A DNA stretch of 64,000 bases, from positions 1-64,000 of IMG/VR virus record IMGVR_UViG_3300003323_001142; one strand, given 5' to 3'. The translations under genes were made by a program, and so were the position numbers. Below, piece after piece: positions 14,823 through 22,808 of the stretch. The DNA comes from a virus. Under the pieces are notes generated by a model. The model was not told the DNA's origin. It ran no database searches and saw only the letters and a list, made by a program, of their open reading frames with translations. The first letter of the stretch is position 1; each line of letters begins with the position of its first letter.

Positions 14823-15890
14823 TCAGGCGCGCCTTCGGCGGCCCATCGCCCGATCAAACAAGTCGCCCATCTCGTCATCCGTAAGCTGGCCGGCAGCGAT
14901 CCCGTCGACCTCACCCCGCCGAATCATCGCAAACATCTGAGCCCGCGCTGCACGCTCAATATCGAAGAGCGATGGGGCCACCTTGCATTCAAGCCCTCGC
15001 CACGTGAACTCAGTCGATCCTCTCAGGTGCTCTCGCACCCAGATTAGATCGCCAGCATCGGAGTCTCGCGAACGCCAATGTTGCTGCACCCAATGACGCA
15101 ACGCCGACCGTCTCCCGCTTGTCCCGGCATCACGGTCCGCATATAGATGCCTTACGCCAGCGGGATTTGTTTCGACGGATAATTTCGGGTGCCCACGAAA
15201 CCCCATAACCACGCGCCAATTGTAGCGACGTTCGAGCAACGCATTCAGTGCGCGAACGACGATATCCTGGCAAGTGCGCCTCTTTTGTGGATTGATGCGA
15301 TTGTCACCAAGGACAACGTATCCGAACTGACGCGACCACCCGATCATGGCGCCACCGTTCATCACATACGCGCCGGTATTTAGGATACCAGACTGGTAAT
15401 ACATCCACTTGTAGTCGGCCGCCCCCAATCCCCGCCACGCATGTTTGGCTGCCTGCAAAGTGGCCTGTATTACATACGGCATATTCGGATCGCCAGTGCT
15501 GAGCATCGATTGGTGATGAAGTCCGAGTTCGCCCACGTCGGTCGGCTTGATATCGGGAAACAGGATGTCGTCGGAAAGCCAAGACCCGGAATCGGCTAGC
15601 CGTCTCACCCGGTCCTCGGTCGTCATCTCATCACATGACACGCCGACGTCTAAAGGTTCGACGGTCCGTATTCCGCCAACCATAAACCCGCGCCGACCAT
15701 CAGACTCAGCTAGCATAAGCCACGCTAGCCGATCCTCTATGTCATCTGCAAACATGTCCCGGTGTCGCTGATCCACGGCGCGCTTTGGCCTATCGAGCCA
15801 TTTTGATTGCAACAGACGAACGTCGTCGTCAGATAACCCGTCCAGAAATGATTTGAGCCGAACGTCAACCACAACAGTAGGCCGTGTCAT
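14823..15890 (-). CDS. Large hypothetical early protein
   Basis: The 355-residue protein begins MTRPTVVVDVRLKSFLDGL. The centre has MNGGAMIGWSRQFGYVVLGDNRINPQKRRTC and the C-terminus LIWVREHLRGSTEFTWRGLECKVAPS, the latter resembling the end of other phage proteins that handle DNA or virion parts. No enzyme motif is clear. Base composition looks somewhat less GC-rich than its neighbours, which may mark a recent arrival. Confidence 0.5.
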   Translation of the reverse strand: MTRPTVVVDVRLKSFLDGLSDDDVRLLQSKWLDRPKRAVDQRHRDMFADDIEDRLAWLMLAESDGRRGFMVGGIRTVEPLDVGVSCDEMTTEDRVRRLADSGSWLSDDILFPDIKPTDVGELGLHHQSMLSTGDPNMPYVIQATLQAAKHAWRGLGAADYKWMYYQSGILNTGAYVMNGGAMIGWSRQFGYVVLGDNRINPQKRRTCQDIVVRALNALLERRYNWRVVMGFRGHPKLSVETNPAGVRHLYADRDAGTSGRRSALRHWVQQHWRSRDSDAGDLIWVREHLRGSTEFTWRGLECKVAPSLFDIERAARAQMFAMIRRGEVDGIAAGQLTDDEMGDLFDRAMGRRRRA

Positions 15891-15935
15891 TTCCTGATAC
15901 CTTTCTTTTGGTAAGGCACATTCGATCGGGCGGCA

Positions 15936-16346
15936 TCATCGAGTTGCCTCGCGGTCGAGACATGCGCCCCCTCCCACTTCCGGCCCGCACTCGAAATCCC
16001 CGTACATCCACGCCTCGTCTTCGGGCCACGGCCCATGCCAATCACCGAGCTTCGGCCAGGGCGACTCGCCGCCCTCGATTGATCCCCACTCGCGCGCAGT
16101 CGGCCGCCGAAACGTTCCCTCGCCCTCCGTGTACATGGTCTCCGGGTTATTGCCGCGCGTGACCGGATAGCCCTCCCAAACGGAGATCCCGTCGGGCGCA
16201 TCTTCCAGGCCGAGCTCGTCGAGGTCGTCGTGGTGCTCTTCGTCGATCTCGTGCTGGATCCAGTCGCCGGAGTAGAACAGGACTACGCCCCGACCGTTGC
16301 GGGAGGCGACGACGGCGCGGTTGATGTCGATGTCGTCGTCATCCAT
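15936..16346 (-). CDS. Acidic hypothetical protein
   Basis: The start MDDDDIDINRAVVA overlaps the previous gene and gives 136 residues rich in Asp, Glu and Trp (DEEHHDDLDELGLED, WHGPWPEDEAWMYGD). Highly acidic small phage proteins can be DNA mimics, but there is no specific evidence here. Confidence 0.5.
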   Translation of the reverse strand: MDDDDIDINRAVVASRNGRGVVLFYSGDWIQHEIDEEHHDDLDELGLEDAPDGISVWEGYPVTRGNNPETMYTEGEGTFRRPTAREWGSIEGGESPWPKLGDWHGPWPEDEAWMYGDFECGPEVGGGACLDREATR

Positions 16347-16677
16347 TGTCGCCTCCTCCCGCGCTCTGCCGCGCCCCATCCGACAACCTCCGAACCTCAT
16401 AGGTCGTATCCGGATAATGCGGCCGTCTATCGGCGATGATCTCGCGTGCTTCTTGCTCCGATCCCTCCCATCGCCTACCACCGCCGCTGCCGTTCTTCAG
16501 CCACCTGCCGCCTTTGCGGTCGACGAGCCAGACGCCGAACTCGGCGCAGCTAGCGACGCCAATTGGCGGCCGAACGAAGGTCTTGGTGAACCGCGCCTCC
16601 GTCCGCGTGACGGTCACCTCCAGGTCATCGTCGACGCCTTCGAGTTGCTTTCGGAGCTCACCGACCTTCATGGCCAC
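16339..16677 (-). CDS. Hypothetical protein
   Basis: The 112-residue protein begins MAMKVGELRKQLEGVDDDLEVTV, a pattern common in small phage proteins with a helix then strands. No known activity. It overlaps both flanking genes. Confidence 0.5.
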   Translation of the reverse strand: MAMKVGELRKQLEGVDDDLEVTVTRTEARFTKTFVRPPIGVASCAEFGVWLVDRKGGRWLKNGSGGGRRWEGSEQEAREIIADRRPHYPDTTYEVRRLSDGARQSAGGGDNG

Positions 16678-16990
16678 GCTCCCTCGCTGCTGATTCGACC
16701 AACCCCGCCTGCTCCCTGCACTGCCCGAGCGCCTCCGCGTCCGTCCGCCCCTCGCCCTTCACGTTCCGATCCCCACTCGTGAAGAGCCAGAACGTGTGCG
16801 GCTGGCCGTTCAGCCGATAATCGTTGTGAACAGCGACCGACCAGCCGGCGGCGCGGAGGTCGTCGGGGCACGACTCGACCCGCGGGTCAGCCGGCGCCTC
16901 GCCATGGCCTCCGCAGTTCTCGCACGTGAATACGCAGCAGCTGATGCACTTCTCCATCAGGCCTTCGCACTCGGGGCATCGATCACCCAC
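16658..16990 (-). CDS. Cys-rich zinc-binding protein
   Basis: The N-terminal 30 residues contain CPECEG, CISCC and CENCGGH, enough for one or two zinc sites. A beta-rich region follows (WSVAVHNDYRLNGQPHTFWLFT). It is 110 residues long. The role is unknown. Confidence 0.55.
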   Translation of the reverse strand: MGDRCPECEGLMEKCISCCVFTCENCGGHGEAPADPRVESCPDDLRAAGWSVAVHNDYRLNGQPHTFWLFTSGDRNVKGEGRTDAEALGQCREQAGLVESAARERGHEGR

Positions 16991-17282
16991 CGCCCGCCTC
17001 CTTCCCCGCGGCCCCGCTGTCGCGCACCAGCTCCAGCTTCGGAGGTGGGCACGCGCAGCAATTGAGCGGCAGCGGCGCGCCGTCCTTGTGCGGGATCAGG
17101 CCCTGCACATTCCCGTTGACCTCGATGAGCTCGCCCACGTCCCAAGGCCGAGGCCCCTCGCATCCCGGCGCTACCGCTATCTGCGCATGGTCGACATCGA
17201 ACAGCACGAAGCCGCACCACGCGCAGAGCTGTCGACCCTTCGAGCCGACCTTGACCGGGAATCCGGCGATGTGGATCGTCAT
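16983..17282 (-). CDS. Zinc-ribbon-like small protein
   Basis: Ninety-nine residues with C-A-W-C-G near residue 20 and NCCACP near residue 75. The first half resembles rubredoxin-type knuckles. It lies 2 bases downstream of the hairpin-domain gene. Not recognised further. Confidence 0.5.
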   Translation of the reverse strand: MTIHIAGFPVKVGSKGRQLCAWCGFVLFDVDHAQIAVAPGCEGPRPWDVGELIEVNGNVQGLIPHKDGAPLPLNCCACPPPKLELVRDSGAAGKEAGGG

Positions 17283-17284
17283 GG

Positions 17285-17488
17285 CTACTTCGCGATCGAT
17301 GCGCGTACAGCCGCGTCCTTGGCTTCCAGCAGCTTCCGTAGGGCGACCGTCCGCTCCGGGTTGCGCGGCAGGGTCGCGATGATCGTCCGAGCCAGTTCTC
17401 CGAATGGGCGCGAGACCTCCTGCAAGGTCGGCGGTAGATGTTCGTAGGCGAAGAATTGCTCGATGTGCTCTTGGTTATGGTCGGTCAT
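17285..17488 (-). CDS. Possible internally initiated Acb2/Tad1-like protein
   Basis: An in-frame ATG inside the long ORF, preceded on the mRNA by AAGAAAAGGCAACGACC, would yield a 67-residue protein identical to the C-terminal hairpin domain. Free-standing proteins of about this size are normal for this family. Two forms (fused and free) are therefore plausible. If the family call is right, it would bind cyclic oligonucleotide signals of CBASS or Thoeris defence. Confidence 0.45.
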   Translation of the reverse strand: MTDHNQEHIEQFFAYEHLPPTLQEVSRPFGELARTIIATLPRNPERTVALRKLLEAKDAAVRASIAK

Positions 17489-18880
17489 GGTCGTTGCCTT
17501 TTCTTTCTCGGTGTCGTTTCTGTTTGCTGCGGCCCCGCCGTCGCTAGCCTCTCGCTGCTCCCGCAACGGCCGACCGTAATACGCCTCATAACGTCGAGCG
17601 CGCTCCTCCGTGGTCATCGGCACGTGATCGTGCTCGGAACTCGTCATAGCCGTGCAGGCGCCGCCCATCGCTTCGTCCGGGGTCAGCGCGCAGAGCGTAC
17701 ATGCCCGAACGAGGTTGTGTGCTGCCGTATCTGTCGGCTCCTTCCCGAGATCACCGTCCGGCCCACCATCCGCTTGCAGCTTGCTCCACCCGTCCCGCTT
17801 CAGCCTCTCGATCGCGCTGTCCAGCGATTGGATGTATTCGCCCCACGCATGCGGCTGGTCGTCGAACTCGGCCATGATGTCGGTGAGCTGGTCGGCGGCG
17901 CGGGCGACCTGGTGCAGGAGGGAGAGGCGGGTGGATTGCTCCCGCGCGGGGCCCGGGGGCTGGCAATCGATGCGGAAATGCCGCGCATCCCACCAGTGCT
18001 CGCTATCCCATCGGACTTTGACTTTGCCTCCACGCACTGCGATCACGGTGGCGTGTACGCCGAGCTCGGTCACAACGGAGTCGTCGACCCGCAGGCTTGT
18101 CGGCGGGGGCTCATCGATGGGTCCCGGCGGCAGCCCCTCCACCATCGCATTCACGTCGAGATCCGCGAATGCATCCGGAGCAGCGGCGTGCATCGTGTCG
18201 AGAAACTCGGCGCCAGATACGTACCGAGGCGCCGGGCCCGGGGGCCGGGAGACGGCTGCGAGGGCTACGGAAGCGCGCTCGCCGATGCTGATATCGATGT
18301 ACGGCAGTACGTGAGCACCGTTTGCCACGGCGCGTCGATAGGCATCAGCGAAGGGTCGCAACGCCTCCGCCAACCGCTCGCACTGCGCCCGCGCGGCGTC
18401 GCGTTCGTGCACCAGCTCACGGTTGCGCTGCTCCCAATGCCGATTGCAGCCTGGTGCGCGCGCGCAAACGGTATCTTCCCCGCAATCCCACGCTGTGTCC
18501 CTCTCCTCCCGAGCCGCCGCGAGCTCTGCCTCCGTCGCGGCGAGCCTCTGCTCGGCATCGGCCAGATCTACGCGCACCTTCAGCACGCCGTCGATCACGC
18601 ATTGCGCGTTGCCCGCCGGACCGTGATCGCCGCGCGCGAGAGCAGAATGGATCCGGGCGATGTCCGCCTCCGCCTTCTCCGCGCGGGCGAGGGCGGTGGT
18701 GAGCTGCTCACGGAGTTCGGCAATGGGGTCTTTCCCCGCCAGCACAGCGGCGAGAGTGGCCGCGTCAGGCTTCGACTCGCCGGTCCACGTCTGCCCTGTT
18801 GGCAACGGGGCCGCTTGCGTGAAACAGGAACAGCCAGGCAGAAGTTGCCCGCAGCGAAAACAATAGTTGGGACCAATCAT
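17285..18880 (-). CDS. Long coiled-coil protein ending in an Acb2/Tad1-like hairpin domain
   Basis: The 531-residue ORF opens with a CFRCG..CSC zinc knuckle, then a long charged coiled coil (about 60-180) resembling phage Ea22-type accessory proteins. A beta-rich middle follows, and the last 67 residues begin M-T-D-H-N-Q. That end (FAYEHLPPTLQEV, PRNPERTVALRKLLEAKDAAV) fits the small helical-hairpin family that includes the anti-CBASS protein Acb2 and related cyclic-nucleotide sponges. The domain has its own ATG at 17488 with a nearby AAAGG, so it may also be made alone. The hairpin call is from remembered family pattern. Confidence 0.6.
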   Translation of the reverse strand: MIGPNYCFRCGQLLPGCSCFTQAAPLPTGQTWTGESKPDAATLAAVLAGKDPIAELREQLTTALARAEKAEADIARIHSALARGDHGPAGNAQCVIDGVLKVRVDLADAEQRLAATEAELAAAREERDTAWDCGEDTVCARAPGCNRHWEQRNRELVHERDAARAQCERLAEALRPFADAYRRAVANGAHVLPYIDISIGERASVALAAVSRPPGPAPRYVSGAEFLDTMHAAAPDAFADLDVNAMVEGLPPGPIDEPPPTSLRVDDSVVTELGVHATVIAVRGGKVKVRWDSEHWWDARHFRIDCQPPGPAREQSTRLSLLHQVARAADQLTDIMAEFDDQPHAWGEYIQSLDSAIERLKRDGWSKLQADGGPDGDLGKEPTDTAAHNLVRACTLCALTPDEAMGGACTAMTSSEHDHVPMTTEERARRYEAYYGRPLREQREASDGGAAANRNDTEKEKATTMTDHNQEHIEQFFAYEHLPPTLQEVSRPFGELARTIIATLPRNPERTVALRKLLEAKDAAVRASIAK

Positions 18881-19107
18881 CACCCACCGTCGCTTTCTCG
18901 CCCGGGAGCTCCGCCGCGGCGCTTCAGAATCTTCGCGATATGGTGCGCGGCCGCGAGGACGATCTTCCGGTCGCGGTCGTCTTCGAGATCGTCGAACAGG
19001 TATCCGCTGCCTTGGCCGATATCGTGCACGATCGTGGCCTGAAGACAGCGATACACGTAGCGTTGCGCCGCACCCCAGGCGCCCGAGCCCGTGAACTTAC
19101 GCGGCAT
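18880..19107 (-). CDS. Hypothetical protein
   Basis: The start MPRKFTGSGAWG overlaps the upstream stop (ATGA), giving 75 residues. It is mainly helical (QRYVYRCLQATIVHDIG, KIVLAAAHHIAKILKRR). No domain is recognised. Confidence 0.5.
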   Translation of the reverse strand: MPRKFTGSGAWGAAQRYVYRCLQATIVHDIGQGSGYLFDDLEDDRDRKIVLAAAHHIAKILKRRGGAPGRESDGG

Positions 19108-19328
19108 CACCCCTGCTCCTTCCCGCCATCGGCGGCCGGGGGCTGGGCGGAGGGCGGATCCCATATGTATCGGTCAGCAATTGCGTCTTCGATGACCATC
19201 TTTGCGAACTGCGCCAGAGAATGAAGACTGAACCGCATTTCTCGGCGCCTTGGGCCAAGCACGTTGCTTGCGACCCGGTACCCGCGGTTGATCGCGAATG
19301 CGCGCTGCCGCTCCGTCAGTTCAGCCAT
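19107..19328 (-). CDS. Hypothetical protein
   Basis: The start MAELTERQRAF gives 73 residues, helical and basic in the centre (VLGPRRREMRFSLHSLAQFAKMVIED). Overlaps its neighbours. Not recognised. Confidence 0.5.
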   Translation of the reverse strand: MAELTERQRAFAINRGYRVASNVLGPRRREMRFSLHSLAQFAKMVIEDAIADRYIWDPPSAQPPAADGGKEQG

Positions 19329-19530
19329 TGTAATCCCCGTACTGTTCGAGGTGCTCTTTGCTCCAGTAGCTCTCATGTTCGCGGTTCAATGCCCGGAGAT
19401 CGCGAATGGGCTTCTTCACGATGTTCGCCGACCGTGAGCGGTCGCAAAGGAAGATGCCGTGCCAGCACGTAGCCATCAGGCACTCGCTGCACACGGTCAC
19501 GAGACGGTCGGCGTCCGACTGCTCACCCAT
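19321..19530 (-). CDS. Small Cys-containing protein
   Basis: The start MGEQSDADRLVTVC gives 69 residues with C-x2-C-x4-C-x7-C (CSECLMATCWHGIFLC), a likely metal site. It overlaps the preceding small ORF. Function unknown. Confidence 0.45.
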   Translation of the reverse strand: MGEQSDADRLVTVCSECLMATCWHGIFLCDRSRSANIVKKPIRDLRALNREHESYWSKEHLEQYGDYNG

Positions 19531-19651
19531 CGCTCTCTCCTTTGCCGGCGGCGGGGGCCCCCGGTGCCCGGCGGCAGCGGCCAATCCAGTCGACAGGCAC
19601 GGGCGAAGGTGCGCTAGGAATGGGAATTGCGGCAAAGAACCCTTCACCCAT
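19523..19651 (-). CDS. Small ORF in the 3' end of the ATPase frame
   Basis: ATG at 19651, with AGGAGG a few bases before it on the mRNA, opens MGEGFFAAIPIPSAPSPVPV (42 residues). It is in the same frame as the ATPase, so it is either an independent gene or the ATPase C-terminus. The strong SD argues for independent initiation. Confidence 0.4.
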   Translation of the reverse strand: MGEGFFAAIPIPSAPSPVPVDWIGRCRRAPGAPAAGKGESDG

Positions 19652-21037
19652 GAGACACCTCCTTCGGCTGCTCGGCCATCGCGCGCTCGTACTTTTCAAT
19701 CGCCGCCCTGGGACCGACGAGCAATCCGCTCCCGTCGCAGCGATCGCAGGTGTCTTCAATTGCCTCACCGGGGTGCGGCCCCCGATGGTGAAATCGGAGC
19801 TTGCCTTTGCCGACAGGCCTCCGCTCGCCGGCTTCGGGACCTTCGGCGCCTCTCGGTGTAAGCCGTCAATCGTATGGCGATTGTCCTCGGGTGCGTCATT
19901 CGCCTTTGGCGCGATGCTCTGGCGGCTTTCGGGGGGAATGGTTCGCTCGAGCGCGCGGGATTTGTACCCGTGCAGGGCGCCGCGCGCGTTGTTGAGCGCG
20001 AGGGTGATGCCCTGCTCTATCTCCGACTTGAGCCGCCCCCACGCCTCCTCATCGAAAACCGGAACCTCGACCCGCTCGGGCTCGTGCTTCGCCGTCTGAG
20101 CCTCGAGCTCGGCGATTCGCGCCCGCGGCGCTTTCGGGTCGTCGGCCTTGGCCCGCTCGATGGTGGCCGCCATCGTGACTCGGAGCTTCTCGAGATCGAT
20201 CGGCGCAAGCTTTCCGGCCGGGACCTCGGTCCCGAATTCGGGGGTCGCAGAACCATCGAACGTGCGCTTTTTACCGAACCGGATTCTTTTGAGCACGCCG
20301 AGCCATTGCGGGCTCCAGCAGAAGCAGTCGCCGGTCGGCAGGTCCGGGAGCTGCTTGACGAGCTCGCCCACATCGATCGACTTGCTCACGATCCACGACT
20401 CGATCGCCTTCCGATCTTGCTTTGCGTTCTGCCGGAAGCAGAAGAGCGTTTCTACCTGATTGAGCACATCCTTGTTCACCGCAGCGGCGCGCTGGGAGAT
20501 GAGGATCGTCCCGATGCCGTAGTTGCGCCCCTTCTTGATGAGCTTTTCGACGGCGCCAACCATCGCTGCGGCATCGCTCATCACCCGCTGGGGCACGATG
20601 TCCTGGCATTCCTCCCAGACCACCATGAGGGGCGACCGCGATCCCTTTTTGAGTCGGAGAAGCGCCGTTGCGAACGCCGTCACGAACTTCCGGAGCTCGC
20701 CCCCCGTGAAATCCGACACGTCGATCACGAGCGGGCTGCGGGTCGACACCGCGGTGTCGGCGACGAGCTCGCCATGACCCGCATCAAGCGGCAGGTCCCC
20801 TTGCTCCCCGCCGAGAATGGGAATCGGTATGCCGGGGCCCTTGCCGTCGGCCGCGAGTCGCAGGCTTCCCCAATTGCCGACCGTGTCGATGATGAGGACC
20901 TGGGCCCCAGCGTCGAGGAGCTCTTCCACGAGCTTGCCGGTTCCGTAGGTCTTGCCGCTGCCCGAGATGCCCAAAACCGCCATTTTCTGCGTAACGGCGT
21001 TCGGTGGGAGAGATAGATCGTGGGAGACGCGGAGCAT
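19523..21037 (-). CDS. HerA/FtsK-like ATPase, C-terminus probably rearranged
   Basis: MLRVSHDLSLPPNAVTQKMAVLGISGSGKT places a Walker A (GISGSGKT) at about 23-30. Walker B is LMVVWEECQD (about 142), with a downstream sensor-like ILISQRA. This is the DUF87/HerA class of DNA-translocating ATPases, often found with recombination nucleases. A helical region (300-400) follows. After residue about 425 the sequence loses family-like character and runs in frame through an out-of-frame zinc-finger gene remnant. Its start overlaps the previous stop (TGATG). It probably acts with the RecE-like and Sak4-like proteins in recombination. Confidence 0.7.
   Translation of the reverse strand: MLRVSHDLSLPPNAVTQKMAVLGISGSGKTYGTGKLVEELLDAGAQVLIIDTVGNWGSLRLAADGKGPGIPIPILGGEQGDLPLDAGHGELVADTAVSTRSPLVIDVSDFTGGELRKFVTAFATALLRLKKGSRSPLMVVWEECQDIVPQRVMSDAAAMVGAVEKLIKKGRNYGIGTILISQRAAAVNKDVLNQVETLFCFRQNAKQDRKAIESWIVSKSIDVGELVKQLPDLPTGDCFCWSPQWLGVLKRIRFGKKRTFDGSATPEFGTEVPAGKLAPIDLEKLRVTMAATIERAKADDPKAPRARIAELEAQTAKHEPERVEVPVFDEEAWGRLKSEIEQGITLALNNARGALHGYKSRALERTIPPESRQSIAPKANDAPEDNRHTIDGLHREAPKVPKPASGGLSAKASSDFTIGGRTPVRQLKTPAIAATGADCSSVPGRRLKSTSARWPSSRRRCLMGEGFFAAIPIPSAPSPVPVDWIGRCRRAPGAPAAGKGESDG
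19644..19865 (-). pseudogene. Out-of-frame DnaJ-type zinc-finger gene remnant
   Basis: In a frame different from the ATPase, 74 codons encode GEAIEDTCDRCDGSGLLVGP and an ending EKYERAMAEQPKEV, a convincing CxxCxGxG protein. There is no ATG, GTG or other good start at the 5' side. The frame therefore looks like the 3' part of a gene whose start was lost in a deletion that also removed the ATPase 3' end. Confidence 0.4.
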
Positions 21038-21186
21038 CAGTTCCTCACTCCCCTCCGCACCACCAGCCGATTCACCGCCCGCACGAACGTCGCGAGCAAC
21101 AACGCCTCCCGCGGCTCGACCGACACGACCACCCGCTCGACGGGGAGCGGGCCGGTTTGGAGGACGGCTTGGTGGTAGCAGAGCAT
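21037..21186 (-). CDS. Small basic protein
   Basis: ATG at 21186 opens a 49-residue protein beginning MLCYHQAVLQTGPLPVERVV and ending VRAVNRLVVRRGVRN. Its stop overlaps the ATPase start as TGATG, supporting a real coupled gene. No domain is recognised. Confidence 0.5.
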   Translation of the reverse strand: MLCYHQAVLQTGPLPVERVVVSVEPREALLLATFVRAVNRLVVRRGVRN

Positions 21187-21220
21187 GGCGGTACGGAGGG
21201 GAGCATGGTCGTCCTATTGC

Positions 21221-21718
21221 CTAGAACCCGTACCCGTTGTTCTCGTCGTCTTCCGGCGCTTGCTCTTGCCTGTTACCCTGGCGAGTTCCGGACGACTGCT
21301 TGCCCCCGCCCCTCGGCTCCCATTGATGCATCGCTGGACTCGGGCTTGGCGGAGCAGCGGTAACCCGCTCATCGCCGCGCTTGCCCGACCAGACCTCGTA
21401 CGGGAAGAGGCGTCGCCACGCGATCCAGGTGGCAAGCGTGGCCGCGGTCTTGGCGTCCTTGTCGGCGTAGTCGCCGCCAGCGTCGGCGCTTTCTTGCTTC
21501 TTGCCGTGCCACCACTCGAGGCTGCGCAGGTCCATTTCGGACATGTACGTGAAGCCCTTGTTGCCGCGGGAGAGGCGGCCGTCGTAGAGCGGAGGTCGAG
21601 GAACGGCAGGGCGATCCATTGGCTCCAGCCGCGCCCGGGCCATATCGAATACAAGCCCGAGCGCGAGCTGGACGGGCAGCGTCGCGAATTCTTCTCGCGT
21701 CACGGCTGCCTCCGGCAT
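21221..21718 (-). CDS. Hypothetical recombination-module protein
   Basis: The start MPEAAVTREEFATLPV overlaps the previous stop (TAATG), giving 165 residues. A central region (NKGFTYMSEMDLRSLEWW) and a glutamine/Gly-rich acidic tail recall phage single-strand-binding accessory proteins, but no OB fold is evident. It sits between Sak4-like and HerA-like genes, so a recombination role is likely. Confidence 0.5.
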   Translation of the reverse strand: MPEAAVTREEFATLPVQLALGLVFDMARARLEPMDRPAVPRPPLYDGRLSRGNKGFTYMSEMDLRSLEWWHGKKQESADAGGDYADKDAKTAATLATWIAWRRLFPYEVWSGKRGDERVTAAPPSPSPAMHQWEPRGGGKQSSGTRQGNRQEQAPEDDENNGYGF

Positions 21719-22746
21719 TACGCCGCACCCTTTTGGTCTGCTGCCTGTAGCTCTGCCTTGCGAGCATTCAGCGCCGAGCCGAGCGCCTTCCGTTGTGCGG
21801 CCGTCCACGGCTTGCCCTTGAAGCTCTCTGCGACGTTGCCGATTTCTTCGAGGCTCAGCGCTGCTTTCGCGGCAGCTACCCCGGCCTTGAGCTCTTCCTC
21901 GCTCGGCTCCTTGGCGTCACCGCCAGCAGCCCACTCGGCGAGTTGCTGGCCTATGTCTTCCGATAGTGGAACGCGCCGCTCGAAGATGTGCTGGAACTGG
22001 CCGGGGATCTTCATCATTTCCTGTTCGCCGGGGAACTCGGATTCCCACGTCGGCACCCCGCGCGCGCCCGGCAACAGAACGCACTTCACGGTCATTTCGA
22101 AAATGAACTCTTCGCCTGCAATGGCGCAGTAGCCCATCGGCGTTACCGCATCGAGCCCCGCGGCCTTCTCTTTCTTCGTGGCGATCTTGAGCTTCTGCTT
22201 GGCGCGAAAGTTGAAGATCGCGCTCACCTTTAGCTCGGTGAGAAGAGCGCTTATGAGCTTGCGGCGATTCGCCTTCGGCATACCCCATGCCGACATCTTC
22301 ATCGCCTCCTCGGAGGTCTTATACTGTTCGGCGAGCCGCTTGGCCTCCGCCGCATGCTGCTCCAGCACGCCGCCGACGCCATCGTGCTCGTGGCTCATGC
22401 TGTCCACGACGATGATCTTGGCGCCGCGCTTCGCGCAATGCTCGATGGCCGCGAGATATCGAAGCGAGCCGAACGGCGAACCGAATGGCACGTGGTGAAA
22501 GTTGAACGTGCCGCGAGAAGGGTCCGCTTTCTTACCCGGCAGCGGCGCGTAATGCAGCATCCGATTCGACTCGGTGTCGATCCCGAAGATCTCGCCGCCG
22601 GTCACCCGCTGCATTCCGGTGGCTAGCCGTAGCGCGGAATATGTCTTGCCGGTTCCGCTCGGTCCGACCAGAGCGGCGAAAAGCGGCGTTGCCACTCGTG
22701 CGGCGGGCGTATCGGTGAAAGTCCACTCCTGATTGCTCTGCGTCAT
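21718..22746 (-). CDS. Sak4-like RecA-fold ATPase (single-strand annealing)
   Basis: The 342-residue protein carries Walker A GPSGTGKT (about 28-35) and Walker B IIVVDSM followed by SHEHDG (about 115). The order GIDTESNRMLHYAPLPG then FHHVPFGSPF is typical of phage Sak4-type ATPases. They assist single-strand annealing or strand exchange. Neighbouring RecE-like exonuclease and HerA-like ATPase genes support a recombination system. Confidence 0.75.
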   Translation of the reverse strand: MTQSNQEWTFTDTPAARVATPLFAALVGPSGTGKTYSALRLATGMQRVTGGEIFGIDTESNRMLHYAPLPGKKADPSRGTFNFHHVPFGSPFGSLRYLAAIEHCAKRGAKIIVVDSMSHEHDGVGGVLEQHAAEAKRLAEQYKTSEEAMKMSAWGMPKANRRKLISALLTELKVSAIFNFRAKQKLKIATKKEKAAGLDAVTPMGYCAIAGEEFIFEMTVKCVLLPGARGVPTWESEFPGEQEMMKIPGQFQHIFERRVPLSEDIGQQLAEWAAGGDAKEPSEEELKAGVAAAKAALSLEEIGNVAESFKGKPWTAAQRKALGSALNARKAELQAADQKGAA

Positions 22747-22808
22747 CTTCGTTCTCCTTCTTCATCTTCACGGTTTGGGTACTGCCTGCTTCAACAGCTT
22801 TTTTGCGC

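Noticed and set aside
17438-19042. 534-codon plus-strand frame opposite the coiled-coil/hairpin gene
   Set aside because: Composition is Arg/Ser/Leu-rich with no domain, while the minus strand carries recognisable features.
19874-21016. 380-codon plus-strand frame opposite the HerA-like ATPase
   Set aside because: Walker motifs on the minus strand are clear; the plus frame is a mirror of them.
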